Of a stretch of DNA of 64,000 bases, positions 10,532-22,660 are shown in pieces (the stretch's first letter is position 1; each line of letters begins with the position of its first letter). A model generated the notes under the pieces. That model ran no database searches, was not told the DNA's origin, and saw only the letters and a program-made list of their open reading frames with translations. A program made the position numbers and the translations under genes. This stretch comes from Epiperipatus broadwayi (taxonomy: Eukaryota > Onychophora > Udeonychophora > Euonychophora > Peripatidae): the NCBI GenBank assembly GCA_028023455.1, contig JAQFVV010000205.1, forward strand, positions 1,223,353 to 1,287,352. Direction: 5' to 3'.

Positions 10532-10664
10532 TACAATTCCTTTTTTTCTTCTCATGTGTCATAGCATCAGCCGGGAAGTGAACCTGCTAACCTGGGACAA
10601 CTGCTTATAAAGCAGCGGTTGCTGATCTCTCGACCACCAATGCTTGACAATACAATTCCTTTTT
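10532..10664 (-). mobile_element. tRNA-derived SINE, family 2 (copy 2) with 14-bp target-site duplication
   Basis: A minus-strand copy of the family at 2882-2995, about nine in ten bases alike, with A box, anticodon stem-loop (CTGC-TTTATAA-GCAG) and B-box region, and a short A-rich tail. TACAATTCCTTTTT occurs at 10532-10545 and again at 10651-10664, directly flanking the unit. This is the signature of LINE-mediated target-primed insertion. Confidence 0.8.
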
Positions 10665-11729
10665 GCCATAATGGCAGATGTTAAATCGATGAAAATTTAA
10701 AGATCCACTATATTACATATTCTTGAAATGTATGTGAAAAATGGTGGCACCTGGTCTATAAGCACCGCAGAACTTCAGAAAAAAATTACTTGAAAATATC
10801 AATAATATAACAAATTAAAAGTTTAAAAAAAATTATTTTAAGCAATTTTTGAGATTATTCTATTCAATGATACTGTTAATTATGGCGATATCTGAAACAT
10901 CATATTCAATGAACTTCAGAAATCTCTACAAGATTGATGCTGATGCTAATATTATTGCTACGCCCATGTTTATATAAGTAAATATGAACTTAAAAATTAC
11001 AAATAATTAAAAAATTAAAAACATTGATGCGTAAAGATATGCACGAACATAAAAACTAATAATTTATAACTTCGTCGTCCATTCAAAATGCTTGTATAAG
11101 GATATGAACAAACATTTTAAAAAATGATTTGTGACTTTTTTCTATTTACAATTATAATTTGCGGGAAATGAAGCGTACCCAATGCAGTTTTATGATCTCA
11201 AACATAGCAGAGAAATTTGCATATAAATGAATATAAGCAAAGATGATGTAAATCTAATAATCTTGTTTGTTGGATTATTTTTGTCTTTGTCTTTCAAAAC
11301 AATAAAATTCATCTTCTGGTTTTTCAAAAATCGCAAATATTATAATTACAAACAATCGGTAGCATTTGATGGAAAATTATCTTTATAAAGCGATTTTAAA
11401 AATAACTTGGAATTTATTATGATAAAATTTTAATCTCATCATTCGATCTGTTTCAGGGAGGGGGAGGGTAAGGGCGTAGAACAAATATTTATAAGCAAAT
11501 CAATTTTTTTATTTAACACTCTTGTTTCTGTATTATTTATATGCCTTTTTGCTGCTACTTTTGATCTAAAAGTTTGCCCTAATGCCTAATCTACCTTCGA
11601 GATAAAAAGATCCCGAAGGGTATTAAAAAACTGTATCAAGATTCAGGATCCATATCCCTAAGCTTTAAGATTTCGTTAGCAGGCTTTGCCGTAAGAATCT
11701 CCCAGTAGGCAATTAGCACAGTGATAGAG
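10665..11729. other. No gene seen; AT-rich spacer
   Basis: Nothing recognised. A GC-richer patch at 11455-11475 (GGGAGGGGGAGGGT) is a short purine run. Confidence 0.35.
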
Positions 11730-12060
11730 ATGTGATTGAAAGATAAATCATTAGAATATCACATGATCCCTTTTTCTTATGAAAACTATTAAACCAAAAG
11801 GAATTTCTCCACACAATAATGCCACCTAGTGATTCTACAAGTAAATTAGCTTGAACTGAAACAAAAAAATTGTGTTTATTGTTTACGTTTTGGATTGATA
11901 GCTTTACAGCTAACCAAAAAGGCAAAAGAAAGATACTGGAGGGATGTATTAGATACAAAGATCCAGATGCATTGCTTCCAGATCAAAAGCTCTTAACTAA
12001 TGAAAGCCATAAGATAAAAACTAGTGTGGGAATATTGAATGAGAAAGCATTGGATAGGAT
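11730..12060. repeat. Degenerate copy of the foldback (palindromic) family
   Basis: Carries the family blocks 'ATATCACATGATC', 'CAATAATGCCACCTAGTG', 'GATACAAAGATCCAGATGCA' and 'GAAAGCCATAAGATAAAAACT', seen in better form at 37285-38300 and 47551-48477. Both orientations are represented, and the copy is shortened. Confidence 0.5.
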
Positions 12061-12129
12061 TAAAAATTCACAATGGTTTAGCTTCTATTGATTGTTATGG
12101 CTTGCATATTGTGTGGGAAAATTTCTTAT

Positions 12130-13800
12130 TGTTTAGAATTAATGATACATGAATTGAAATCAATCTGACATTTTAACATTGTATGACTTCCCAGGCATCA
12201 AATTATTGAATTACTTTCCCCTGGGAGATTTAATGCAGTGATAGAATAGTAGAATCAAGAGGTAAAGATCCATGAATCACAATTCAGCTTTGTCACTTCT
12301 CAAGGTTCAAACATCATATGATCTCACAAGCATCAAACCATTAGATTGCTTTACTCTGTCAGGGCAAGGCTAGAATGGTGAAGCTTTAGAGCTAAGGATA
12401 CACAGATCTCAACTTTGTCATGTCTAATTGCAAGAACATCGTATTCCCAAGCATCAAATTATTGGATTTTACCCTGTGTAGTTTAGGGCAGTGATAGTGT
12501 GGTGGACTTAAGAGCTAAAGATCTATTCAGCTTTGTCACTTTACAATGTTCAAATATCATATGATGTCATGTGTGGTTTAATTTAGTTGTAGGATAATGA
12601 ATTTGAGAGTTAAACAGCCTTAGATTGCAGCTTGGCTCTGATATTTCTGGTGCATAAGCATCATTTGACCTCCCAAGCATCAAACCCTTTGATTATTTTG
12701 CCCTATTTGATTTAGTGATATGGTATAGTGATGGACTTGAGTGCTAATGATCTATGAGTCACAATTCTTCCACTTCTGATGCTTGAACATCATATGACCT
12801 CTCAAGCAGCAATTCATTGAATTACTTTACTCTGTCATTTAATGCAATAGTATATTGGTGGATAAAGATACATCGATCAAAGCCAATGCTGTTACTTTTG
12901 ATGTTCAAACTTCATATGACCTCCAAGCATTTTACTTTGCCCTGTGTGATTTAATGTGTATCAAATGATGAATTGAGAGTTAAAAGTGTGGCTTGTTATC
13001 TTTGTTATTCAAGCATCACTTAATCTCCTGAGAAACGAACTCATAAAGTATAGTTTTTTGGGGTGGGAGAATTGTGAACAGTTCAGGATATGGATTAATG
13101 AATATCATATGACTTCCAAGCACCAACTGGTTTACTGCAGTGATGGAGTGATAGAGTTGAGAGCTGAGGGTCTGAAGGTTTGTAAATCATAAATCAGAAC
13201 TGCTATTTCTGATTCTAAATGTTGTATGACCTCCTAAGCATCAAAGCATTGGTTTATTCTCATTATGTACTTTAGTGCATTGTCAGGGTGATGAATTGAA
13301 GGTTAAAGATTTGACTTGGGCACTTTTGTTAATCAAACATCAGTTGACCTCCTGAGCAACAATCTCCTAAAGTATAATCTAGTGAAGTAGTAGAATAGTG
13401 GGTATAAAGTTGAACATCTTAGGATTTGGATTGGCTTTGTCACATTTGGTGTTTGAACATCATATGACCTCCCAAGCATCAAACTGTTGGATTACTTTGT
13501 CTTGCATAGTTTAGTGCATTGTAGTGGTAGAGTTTACATCTTCCAATTCTGGTTCTGAACATCATATGACTTTTTAAACATCTTTGGATTATCTTTGCCT
13601 TATATGTTTTAGTGCAGTAGTAAAATTGCATATCAAGAAATAAATATCTATGAATCTCAGCTCAGTTCTATCATTTTAGTGTGTGAATATCATATGTTTC
13701 TAAATGATAAACCACTTGGATTATTTTTGCACTGCCAGATTTAGTGCACTGCTGGAGTAATTATATATATCAACACTTCACTGCTCAAATATAATATTTA
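12130..13800 (+). repeat. Degenerate ~120-bp tandem array, about 13-14 units
   Basis: The block 'AACATCATATGACCTCCCAAGCATCAAA' recurs, diverged, near 12186, 12314, 12435, 12553, 12670, 12790, 12914, 13015, 13106, 13215, 13335, 13460, 13565 and 13690. Between these, 'TTTAGTGCAGTGATAGAGTGGTG' and 'GAGAGCTAAAGATCTATGAATC' recur in phase. Unit length is about 90-128 bp. The monomer looks like a decayed SINE head (TGATAGAGTGGTGGACTT as an A-box-like segment), and single dispersed copies exist elsewhere in the window. Confidence 0.8.
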
Positions 13801-13929
13801 TGCTTTACCCACTAAGTGAATAAATGAAAATATTTAAACATTTAATAAAATCTACATAGAAGTGTTTTTTTAGCATTATTAGATTAAGTTTACTTGTGTA
13901 TTTGGTATATCCTTTAATAAGGGATCAAA

Positions 13930-14040
13930 TGTCTTTAATGCTTGGAAGTTCTACCACTGGAAGAACCGATACTAGAATCCATATAAAGACCTTATGATCT
14001 AGAATTTGAACTTTCTACCAATGCACTAATTTATTCAGGA
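13930..14040 (-). repeat. Dispersed single copy of the array-related SINE-like family
   Basis: Minus-strand text 'TTAGTGCATTGGTAGAAAG ... CATAAGGTC ... GGTTCTTCCAGTGGTAG' matches the family order seen at 10043-10195. Confidence 0.45.
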
Positions 14041-14244
14041 TACTAAATAAGTAGATTTGACACACCAAGGCCTGTGGTTTCTATTTTAGAAGTTGCTAAA
14101 TTCTATTTGCACAGACTGTGGGTGAGATAAAACTGTTCATGAACCACTAATGTCAGAAATGTTAAATCCAACTGCCTATACAACTGTATCTGGAAAAGAA
14201 ACATAGATTTATATATGACGTCTTGGGCACCACTGAAGAGAATA

Positions 14245-14330
14245 TGATGTGATGCACTGTGACTTCTCCTTATACAGAGTCAGGAATCTCTCAGCAACTA
14301 TGCCCATGCTGGTGACATCTACTGGTATTA
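14245..14330 (-). mobile_element. 3' terminal fragment of LINE family 2
   Basis: 'GATGTGATGCACTGTGACTTCTCC ... AATCTCTCAGCAACTATGCCCA' matches the 3' ends at 32243-32320 and 54184-54270. Only the terminal ~85 bp remains. Confidence 0.6.
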
Positions 14331-14339
14331 AAACTCAAT

Positions 14340-14500
14340 GTACTGTAGTATATTAGGACTCTGCATCATATTATACAGTGATAGAGTGAAAAGCTAAGGC
14401 CATTGGATTGAAAGTCAGTTCTATTTCTTATGGTATTCAATTATTACATGATCTACCAAGCAATAACCATCCAGTTGCTATTATCTTAGTCTTTTGTTAG
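14340..14500 (+). repeat. Single copy of the 120-bp array family
   Basis: 'ACAGTGATAGAGTGAAAAGCTAAGG ... TTACATGATCTACCAAGCAATAACC' follows the array monomer order. Confidence 0.45.
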
Positions 14501-15277
14501 ATATATATTATTTTATTATAATAATTTTTAATGAACACTTATTTGTCTTATTAAGTGGAAATGTTGAGAATTACCTTAATAGTATATTTGAATTCGTTTG
14601 TTTTGTAAATAAGTTTATTGTATTGTGCATTATTTCACGTAAGTATTAGTGATTATATAATCATGTTTATTTATCAATGTAAATCTTATATGCTTAAATA
14701 TCATGTGATATTGATTTAAAAATTTGAATGAAATGCTTTTATTGTCTTTTTTTTTTTAAATGTCTAATAATAATAATAATTTTATGACACTTGCTTGGGA
14801 GGTCAAGTGATTTTATTTAATTGAGAAATAATCTAGAAATACTTTTCCCCAGATCATAACACTGCACAAAAGTGTGTGGTTATATATATCAAGAAGTATT
14901 TGTAAATGTATTTGTGTTTTGGGATCTGGTTTACAGTCTGAAATCATGGTTTTATATTTTGACATTTTTTTTTTATCTTTTGCAATTAGAATGGAAACAT
15001 TGATTTATGTGTAATTGCTGTTGCTTTGTTAAAATATAAAAATTCTGTGATTTACATATAAAAAATGTCAATACATGTTATAATACCCTGTGTGGATTTC
15101 TACAGCAATAGAGTGACAGTATGTCTGACTTACAACTCAGTTCTAATTAGTTAATTGTCTAATTACATTATAACTGCAACTTATTTCAGTAAATATATAT
15201 TTCCCCCATTTTTCTTTAATACTTATATTACTAAAGTCCATGAAAATGTCTTCTAATGTATACATATATATCATAAA
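14501..15277. other. No gene seen; AT-rich, short TAA microsatellite
   Basis: Includes (TAA)n at about 14764-14782 and T-runs; nothing else recognised. Confidence 0.35.
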
Positions 15278-15830
15278 TTGAATCATCATCAACCATTATC
15301 AATCCACTGCAGGATGAAGGTCTCTCCAAGTTTAATCCATCTTCTCCGATCTTTAGTTTCTCTTCTCCACATCACCCCTGCAAACTTTCTTATTTCATCC
15401 ATCCATCTCACAAGTGGTCTCTTTCTGGGTCTTTTACAATCTCTTGAAATGCAGTTTAAAATTTCAATTGTCCATCTATTATCATCTCTTCTAGCAATAT
15501 GTCCAGCCCAACTCCACTTCAATCTTTTAATTTTTTCAATGAGATCAGTAACACCTGTTTGTTCTCTTACCCATACATTGCGTTTTTGATCTCTTCTTGT
15601 TACTCCCAACATGCATCTCTCCATACTTCTTTGAGTGGTCTGAAGTCTCTGTATTGCTCTTCTATTAAGTGTCCAAGTCTCAGATCCATAAGTAAGAACT
15701 GGTAAAACACATTTGTTAAAAACCTTCCTTTTCAAACACATAGGCATATTTCCTTTTAGTATCAAGTTATTTCTACAAAAAGCACTCCAACCAAGTTTAA
15801 TTATATGATTAATTTCTTCCATTATGTTTC
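15278..15830 (-). mobile_element. RTE-type LINE, C-terminal protein segment and 3' end (best-preserved copy)
   Basis: An open minus-strand frame (15289-15822, 177 residues) encodes the C-terminal part typical of RTE proteins: CVLPVLTYGSETWTL, MERCMLGVTRRD, the RLKWSWAGHIARRDDNRWT block, and RPRKRPLVRWMDEIRK, then WIKLGE and the terminal FILQWIDNG. The reverse transcriptase catalytic motifs would lie further upstream (higher coordinates) and are missing, so the copy is 5'-truncated. The 3' end runs into ATGATGATT repeats (15278-15292 on +), the short-repeat tail usual for RTE. Fragments of the same segment recur at 9195, 16110, 18370, 36240, 44930, 46290 and 63540. Confidence 0.85.
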
Positions 15831-16105
15831 CATAATTGAATATATATATATATATGAATGTGTACTAAATCCTTTAATACTAATACCTTAAAAAAAGATT
15901 ATAAATTGTCTAGAGTTTCTAGAGATTTTAAAGATTTAAAAACCTTTTATTTCTCCAAATTCTCCTCTATCTATTTTTAAGTATAATTCTATTTATCGAT
16001 TTTTTTTCTAATCTTTTGCCCCCTTTTTTGTAAATCTCTCTCTTTATCTCATACATACGGTGCTAAGCATTAATATGTATTGAACTTTTAACTCTTTTTA
16101 TTTTA
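15831..16105. other. No gene seen; AT microsatellite
   Basis: (TA)n at 15840-15855, then pyrimidine-rich spacer. Confidence 0.35.
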
Positions 16106-17200
16106 TGTGTTTGTAAAATTCATATTTTTCTTTTTAGTTGTTTTTATTAATCCCATGCTTGATGAAGATTTCTTATACGTTATTCCAGTTTTTTTTATTT
16201 ATAACTTCTGCTCTCCCAATTGTATCAGCGAACTTTCTTATTTCAGTCACTCATTTTATGTGTGGTCTGTTTCTAGGTCTTTACAGTTAATCACGATCTA
16301 GTTAATTTCTATCTATGGTCACCTCTTCTATTAACATACCACACCTATTTCCATTTCAGAGTATTATTTTTTTTAATGATCTCAATTATAACTCTGTCCT
16401 GCCATCTGTATATTTCACTTTGATTCATCTTTGTGTCTACTAGCCTAAATCTCTTCATACTTCACTGTGTGGTCTGGAATTTTTCTGTTGCTTCTCATCA
16501 CAAATACAATTCTCAAATTCACAAGTAAGGATCTTAAAATATATTTAAAAATTTAAATTTTTAAATGTCTAGATGTTATTTGGTTTTAATATTAAATTAT
16601 TTTTACCAAAAATACCCCAAGTATAAATCTACAATTAATTTCATACATTATATTTTCATTTGTATTACTAAAAGAGATATTTTTGTTTGTTTACTTTTTC
16701 TAATTTATTTCTATCAAATAATTTTCAACTCTTTTATGTTTTGAAAAACTTTTTCGTATTAATTAAACCTTTTTGGCATTATTATTGGTCCATTTTCTTG
16801 CTTTCTGATAGCTCTTGTGATATTTTCTGAATTATTGTTTTCCCAACACACCATATCATCTGAAAAATCTAGATCATTTTGGTTTCCTTGGCTTCCCATA
16901 TTAATCTACAAATAATTCCTATAAAATGCTATAAAAAGTTTTGGATATACAGAATCACCTTATCATATATCTTTCCCAATGCTAATCTTCTTAATATTCA
17001 AATGTAATCTAAACACTGCCATTGTATTTTGATAGATATTCTTCAGAATTTGATAAAACCTCAAGTCTATGATTTGACATTCCAGTCTTTAATCACTTCA
17101 GAAATGTGTTGTAATCTGTAAATTCAAAGCAATGCGATAATTCATATTTGTTGATCCTTTCTAGATCTGTTAATATTTGAATATGATCTACTATCCTATG
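16106..17200 (-). mobile_element. RTE-type LINE remnant with RT motif and C-terminal segment
   Basis: Minus-strand reading gives a diverged C-terminal block at about 16200-16560 and, upstream, DLDFSDDMVCWENN (the FADD catalytic motif region, about 16820-16890) and CFEFTDY plus ILKNIYQNTMAVFRLH (about 17020-17140). These match CFEFVDYEKAFDS...ILKNIYQIATVMFRLY of the copy at 30200-31990. Stops and frameshifts are abundant. Confidence 0.65.
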
Positions 17201-17264
17201 GTCACTTAAAGCAAATTTGTTTAAATCCAAATTTTCTGTAGGTGAATTACAAAGATCTTAATAG

Positions 17265-17775
17265 TAAGTGATAGTTTCTGTAGTATAATTTTCACTACAT
17301 CACTCTCACACAAGATAGGGACTGTTTTTTTTTCACTTTTAAGACCTTGTATAGGGATGCAATCATAAAAATATGACAAAGATATGTGAAAAAGATGTAT
17401 GATCCCAAAATGCACATTTTATGCTGAACGAGCACTTATCAGTTGGCCCGGATCACAATCTCTTACACATATCTTCATCATTGTTCAGTATTATAGATAG
17501 CCAGTTACTACAAGCAGTAAGTTTAACACATCAATTAAACTGCAGTAGCTAACTAAGATAAAAAATATGCATAAGAGATTGTGATCTGGGCCAACTGATG
17601 AGTGCTGGTTCAGCACAAAATGTGCATCTTGAGTATAATACACTTTTTTCACAAGTCTTCGGTCATATATTTATGATTACACCTCTCCACAAGGTGTTTA
17701 AATGGGTAGAAACCAATTTCCATACCTTGTGTGAGAGTGGTATAGTAAATATTACACTACAGAAATAGTATTCAG
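17265..17775. mobile_element. Foldback element, ~205-bp arms
   Basis: 17265-17473 is the reverse complement, with mismatches, of 17566-17775: for example CACTCTCACACAAG... near 17297 against CTTGTGTGAGAGTG near 17733, and CAGTTGGCCC...ATCACAATCTCTTA near 17435-17465 against TAAGAGATTGTGATC...GGGCCAACTG near 17571-17597. The loop is about 92 bases. The inner block is the 'ACTGATGAGTGCTGGTTCAGC' repeat also found at 8605 and 43145. No coding capacity. Confidence 0.8.
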
Positions 17776-18370
17776 ACTGGTTTGTTCTGTGAAATAAGTA
17801 TTTATAGCGATATATTGGATTGTTTCATTCATTTAGTTGAATTGTTCAGTATAAAAATTCAATCTTAATTGATGTTTTTCTATGTACATTCAGTTATTAG
17901 TAATGATACATAGTCTAGTTTACAACACAGTTTCAGTCATATTATGTTTCTTTTTTTTTCAGATGTTATTGGCCTGACTAGTAACAGTATTAGCACAAAC
18001 TGGTGACTTTGAATACATGAATAATCAATTTAAACTATTTGCCAACAACATTTGGGGAAAAAAGCCATTCAAAATATTGTGTTCTCCAATAATCTGTTAT
18101 TATTATTAAATATTGAATCTATTTGGAAAAGCTTAAATAGTGTTTCAATTTACTAGACATTGGACATGTTCCAATATGCACTAGTAAATAAAATGTCATT
18201 ATCACAAAGCTTTAGGTGTACATTTTGGTTACTAATACATCCTCTATTTTTTCATATGCTACTTTTAAAATATTAATAATAGGTAGTTTTCAGATATATT
18301 TTGTGAAGATCAAGCCTGTACATTTAAAACACTTGATATTTCAAAGATGTAAACTATATGTATATGTAAT
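17776..18370. other. No gene seen; short SINE family 1 scrap
   Basis: 'TATTGGCCTGACTAGTAACAGTATTAG' at about 17966-17992 is the family 1 SINE body in inverted orientation; the remainder is AT-rich. Confidence 0.4.
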
Positions 18371-18600
18371 TTACTTATTGCTAGAAGAGATGATAATAGA
18401 TGGATAGCTTAAACTGGATTCCAAGTGTGTAAAAGACCTGGAATGAGACCACATGTGAGATGGATGGATGAAATAAAGAAGTGTGTCAAAATGATATGGA
18501 GAAGAGAGGCTAGAGATCAGAGAATATGAATTGAATATAGATAGACCTTCATCTGTAGTGAATCTATAATGGTTGAAAATGATTATATATATATATATAT
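18371..18600 (+). mobile_element. RTE-type LINE 3' terminal fragment
   Basis: 'AGAAGAGATGATAATAGATGG ... CCACATGTGAGATGGATGG ... GGAGAAGAGAGGCTAGAGATC ... GACCTTCATCTG' is the + strand form of the C-terminal/3' block at 15278-15600, ending in an (AT)n run at 18584-18600. Confidence 0.7.
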
Positions 18601-18730
18601 AATCTGGTGTGTTTTCCCTCCATGCTGCCTGTAGTGCCTCTGAGTTATTGCTTGTGTTATTCTGTGACATCATTGAATTATTTATTACAAAAAATTTAAG
18701 TCATTAGTGTGAATGGATCATGAGTCTTAA
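18601..18730 (+). mobile_element. mariner-like 5' end fragment
   Basis: 'TTTTCCCTCCATGCTGCCTGTAGTGCCTCTGAGTTA' matches the 5' regions at 1465-1505 and 43730-43775. No transposase frame follows. Confidence 0.4.
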
Positions 18731-21496
18731 CATAAAATGTGTCAGTATGTTAATATGTTCATAAACTACCTTCCATGCTTCAAATGTTTTAATACCAATT
18801 CTGTTCCATTTAAAACAAAATTTAGTATCAATATGTTTTTCCATTGAGGGTTAAAATATAAAATGCAATGTTACATTTGATCCAGACATACTAATTTCTT
18901 GAAACTTTTATGCTGAAATCACTAAATTATGTTGCTATGTAACACATGCATTGACTCAGAAATGGATCTGTAGACATCTTGGATGAAATAAAATCACCAT
19001 TTTATTATGACACACTCGTCTAACTCTATAGTCTTTTAGCCTATATATAATTAAATTAATTATTTCTACTTTATTATATTTCTATTATTAGGAAATCTTA
19101 ACTGTGATTTATTTATATAAATTTTCTATTTCTATATCATTAAATATAGTTTTACAGATGGCATTGTTAAATAAATATTAATTTAATATTAAAATGAAAC
19201 TTATGTGATATTACTTAATTACTCGAAGTTCGGATGCTATTACACAAATTACAACAAACGATATATAGTATTTTTACAATTAAAATCACTGGTAATAAGA
19301 AGATAGTGGGGGGTTTAATTATTCACTTACAGTAGTAAACTCTGCTCTACTACACTGTCTCCATCTATTGTAAGATTAAATAACCAATACATACTAGATG
19401 GTTCTCATCAGTTGTTTGATTGATTGATCCAGCAGTTGGTAACAGTATAAATGAACTGCCTCCAGACTGTTTGGTCTCTACTTTCCTGTATGTTTCCAAT
19501 ATTGTCAATCCTGTCATTCCAAAATGGTTATCATTTCATGACAATGTTGGTCATTCTCTTTCTCTTTGAACTCTCCATTCCATTATGTTAGCCATATTTT
19601 GGCCTTCCTCTCTAAATCCTATTCATTCCATAATGTTATCCATCCACTGATGGAAACTATGTCATAAACAGTAGAATGAAATGTTATTGGAGTTATTTAA
19701 GTTTACATAACCATCCCCATTCTAGACTAAACTATATCGACACAATTGGTTAGATCTATCATAGTAGATTGTAATCTCATTACCCATATGTTGACCTAAA
19801 TTATTTTTTTAAAAATAACTAATCACAATTTACTTGTGCAATGCCTCGACTCTTTAAATCCATTATAACTTATCGAACTTTGATGAATATATTCTTTTTA
19901 TAATAGGGAAATTCATGCTATTATTGCACATGAATTCTCTGATAGAAATGTATGAACACGATGTTCATGCATGAAATTACACATAATATTAAATACCTAT
20001 GACATGATTTACAAAAGCAAAGACATGGTATCACAATGTTATCCAAAAAATATGAAATGATCTCCCCTCTCCCAACTTGCATTTATAACAGAAAAAAATT
20101 ATTCTATTTTAGTGCTGCCATCTATTGTAAGTTTAAGTAATCAATATGTAAAAATAAAAATGAAAAGATGTCAGTTCCAATTTTTATGTGTAATACATTT
20201 CTACTATTAATCCATAATGCATGAAAATACTGATAAATTGTTCTGCAGCATGCACACACCCACATTTCAGATATAAATTTTTTTGTCAGCTTCTTTTCAA
20301 GATAATTTTATTTGACCTAAGAGCGAATACAAAGAAAACAATGGGAAATCACAAGTTATAGGTTACAGAGTGATATATACAAAGAAATTATGATCTGAAA
20401 AATTAACAAATTGCAAAAGAAGTGTTATTATATACTTCTATATCATTTTGCTATAAGATGGAAAGGTCATTTGTCTTGTCTGTATTCAAATGTTAGTGTT
20501 AAAAAACCTTGTTTTTGGTGATTTATGGGTAAAGAAATCATTAGCTCTTAATTGTTATTTTCTAATAGACTATTTAAGGGGTGGTTATTCTTTGTCAGCT
20601 TCTTTGCAACACTGTCAACAGTCCGCACAAATATAACAACCCTCAACTTATATTAATGCTGTAATCAAAGTGCAAATATTTGACCCTGTAAATGTTATTA
20701 TAAACTGTCTTATTTTAACATGGTTATAAGTTAAACCATAAGAGATTCATTATAATATGTAAAATTTATTATCCTTTTTGTTAATCTTGTTTGTAATAAA
20801 TTGGCTAAAAGCTTTTCTAGGGTTGGCTAAAGAAAAAAATTTATTTTTATTAAGTTATCTGAGTATACTTTCGGCCCAGAAAACTATTGGTTGGGTATGA
20901 TGCAATGAAGTATTAATTATTTAAATTATTTATTTAAATATTCCACTTGCTTAAGAGTTGGATACTATTTGCTTTTTTGTTAATGACTTGCTTGTTGTTA
21001 GCGATAAACCCACATCTCTTTCACTTCCCTTTTTCTGTCATCTTGCTAGTAAATAAGTTATCACACCTTGAATTAGATGTAAATGATTGTGGAGAAATTT
21101 TAGCTCTAATCATTGAGGGCATTATATTTTTACCACAGCTGTCATACTCCACAAAAAAATTGGCAAATCACTCTGCAATATACATGCATTTTAAAAATAA
21201 TTTCCTTTAACAGTTGCCTTAGAGCTCTGGTAACTATCCACTTATGCTAATTCTGTAATGGCAAATGATTTAGTATCTGCTATATCTGGGAGCAATCCCT
21301 ATGCTACCAAACATACATAGGCTTATATAAAATTTATCTGGTAACAATAATAATACTGCTGCAACTTTGGATTATTTTAATATATTAATAATTCAACCAT
21401 TATAATCACTTTAATTACAGATATATACATATTAAAATGTATATAAAGCATATATGTTTAACATGAATATTATTTATGCTCTTTATTTTTGCAATA
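18731..21496. other. No gene seen; degenerate repeat scraps
   Basis: Blocks such as 'CCATCTATTGTAAGATTAAATAACCAAT' (19363) and 'GCCATCTATTGTAAGTTTAAGTAATCAAT' (20113) belong to the foldback family; 20930-20975 resembles 7320-7375. No exon-like similarity was found, and the frame at 20947-21210 has no support. Confidence 0.35.
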
Positions 21497-21650
21497 CTTT
21501 TTACAATCCACTATTGACGGTTTTGATTGCCCCAGCAATCTTCTTCAGAACTACAACAAACACAATACAAATACATGAATACAAATATATATGAACATGT
21601 GATTTTATATTTTATATATATATATACCATGAATAGTGGGTTGTAAAAAG
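21497..21650. mobile_element. Small MITE-like inverted-repeat element
   Basis: CTTTTTACAATCCACTATT (21497-21515) is inverted at 21632-21650 with one mismatch, and weaker pairing extends about five bases outward. The ~115-bp interior is AT-rich with an (AT)n run. Confidence 0.5.
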
Positions 21651-22660
21651 CATTGAAGAAAGTAATAAAAACATAAATGATATTAATATTATATGAATTT
21701 GGCAATGCAATAGGAAAGATAAAGTTATTCAAAAGTATTCTCAAATAATAATAAAAGTTAGTGAGACCTGTTTGGTTCCTAGACTTACTTTGCTATGTTT
21801 GGAGACAAGCAAGTGACCATTGGGTTTTTTTCTTCTGGGATCAATCTTTCACAATTAATAATTAGAACTCCTGTTCTAATTGCTTGGGTCACTTACATCT
21901 TTCTGACATTGTCTAATGTTATTTATCTGTAGTTGCTTCCAGTTACAGTAATTTCTTTTTAATTGTGATTAATTAATTACATTGTCTTCTGATGGAATTT
22001 TGTTAACTCTTTTGCTCTTTAGGAATTTAATTGAGATTGTTTCCTGGATTTCTTGAGGTTATAGCCTTAGTAAATATTACTTCAGTAATCAATATGTGGT
22101 AAAATAAATTTATAATTACAACTTTAAATTATCGTAATAGATTTCTAACTATAAGATCTTTCCATTGACTCACTGTAAATCGAAAGATTTCGTGCAAGTA
22201 TTAATGTGTAATAAGAAATGTGAAGTATTGAATAGCTTCACACTCTCAGATCTAACTGCTTCAGCTTCACCTATTTATATAGAAAGTAGGTTGAAGAAAA
22301 GAAGATTCCTCTCTTTTCTTCCAAAATGTAAGCTTGTGGTTAAGACCTGTAGAGGTCCCTACTATCGCATTTTACGTGCACATTCTTGAGGTTACAGCCT
22401 TAGTAAATATTAATTACTATTTTGGTATTATTAATTATTTTATCTGTTGCTTTAATCTATTTTAATTTTACTTTTTACTTAAATTTAATCTATTTATTTT
22501 TAAACTTTAAATGTATATGTATTTCACTATACATACATATTTTAACACAATTATTATAACTGTTTTTTAGCTATATATGTATATTTGTCACTATAGCTTT
22601 TTACTATAAATTAGCCAATTTTAACATGGGTATGTGTTAACCAAGACATAATAAAATATT
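21651..22660. other. No gene seen
   Basis: AT-rich; 22165-22389 is an open frame without recognisable domain. Confidence 0.3.

Noticed and set aside
12130-13800. CRISPR-like regularly spaced repeats
   Set aside because: Units are diverged throughout with no constant-repeat/unique-spacer pattern; the whole unit repeats, as in a eukaryotic tandem array.
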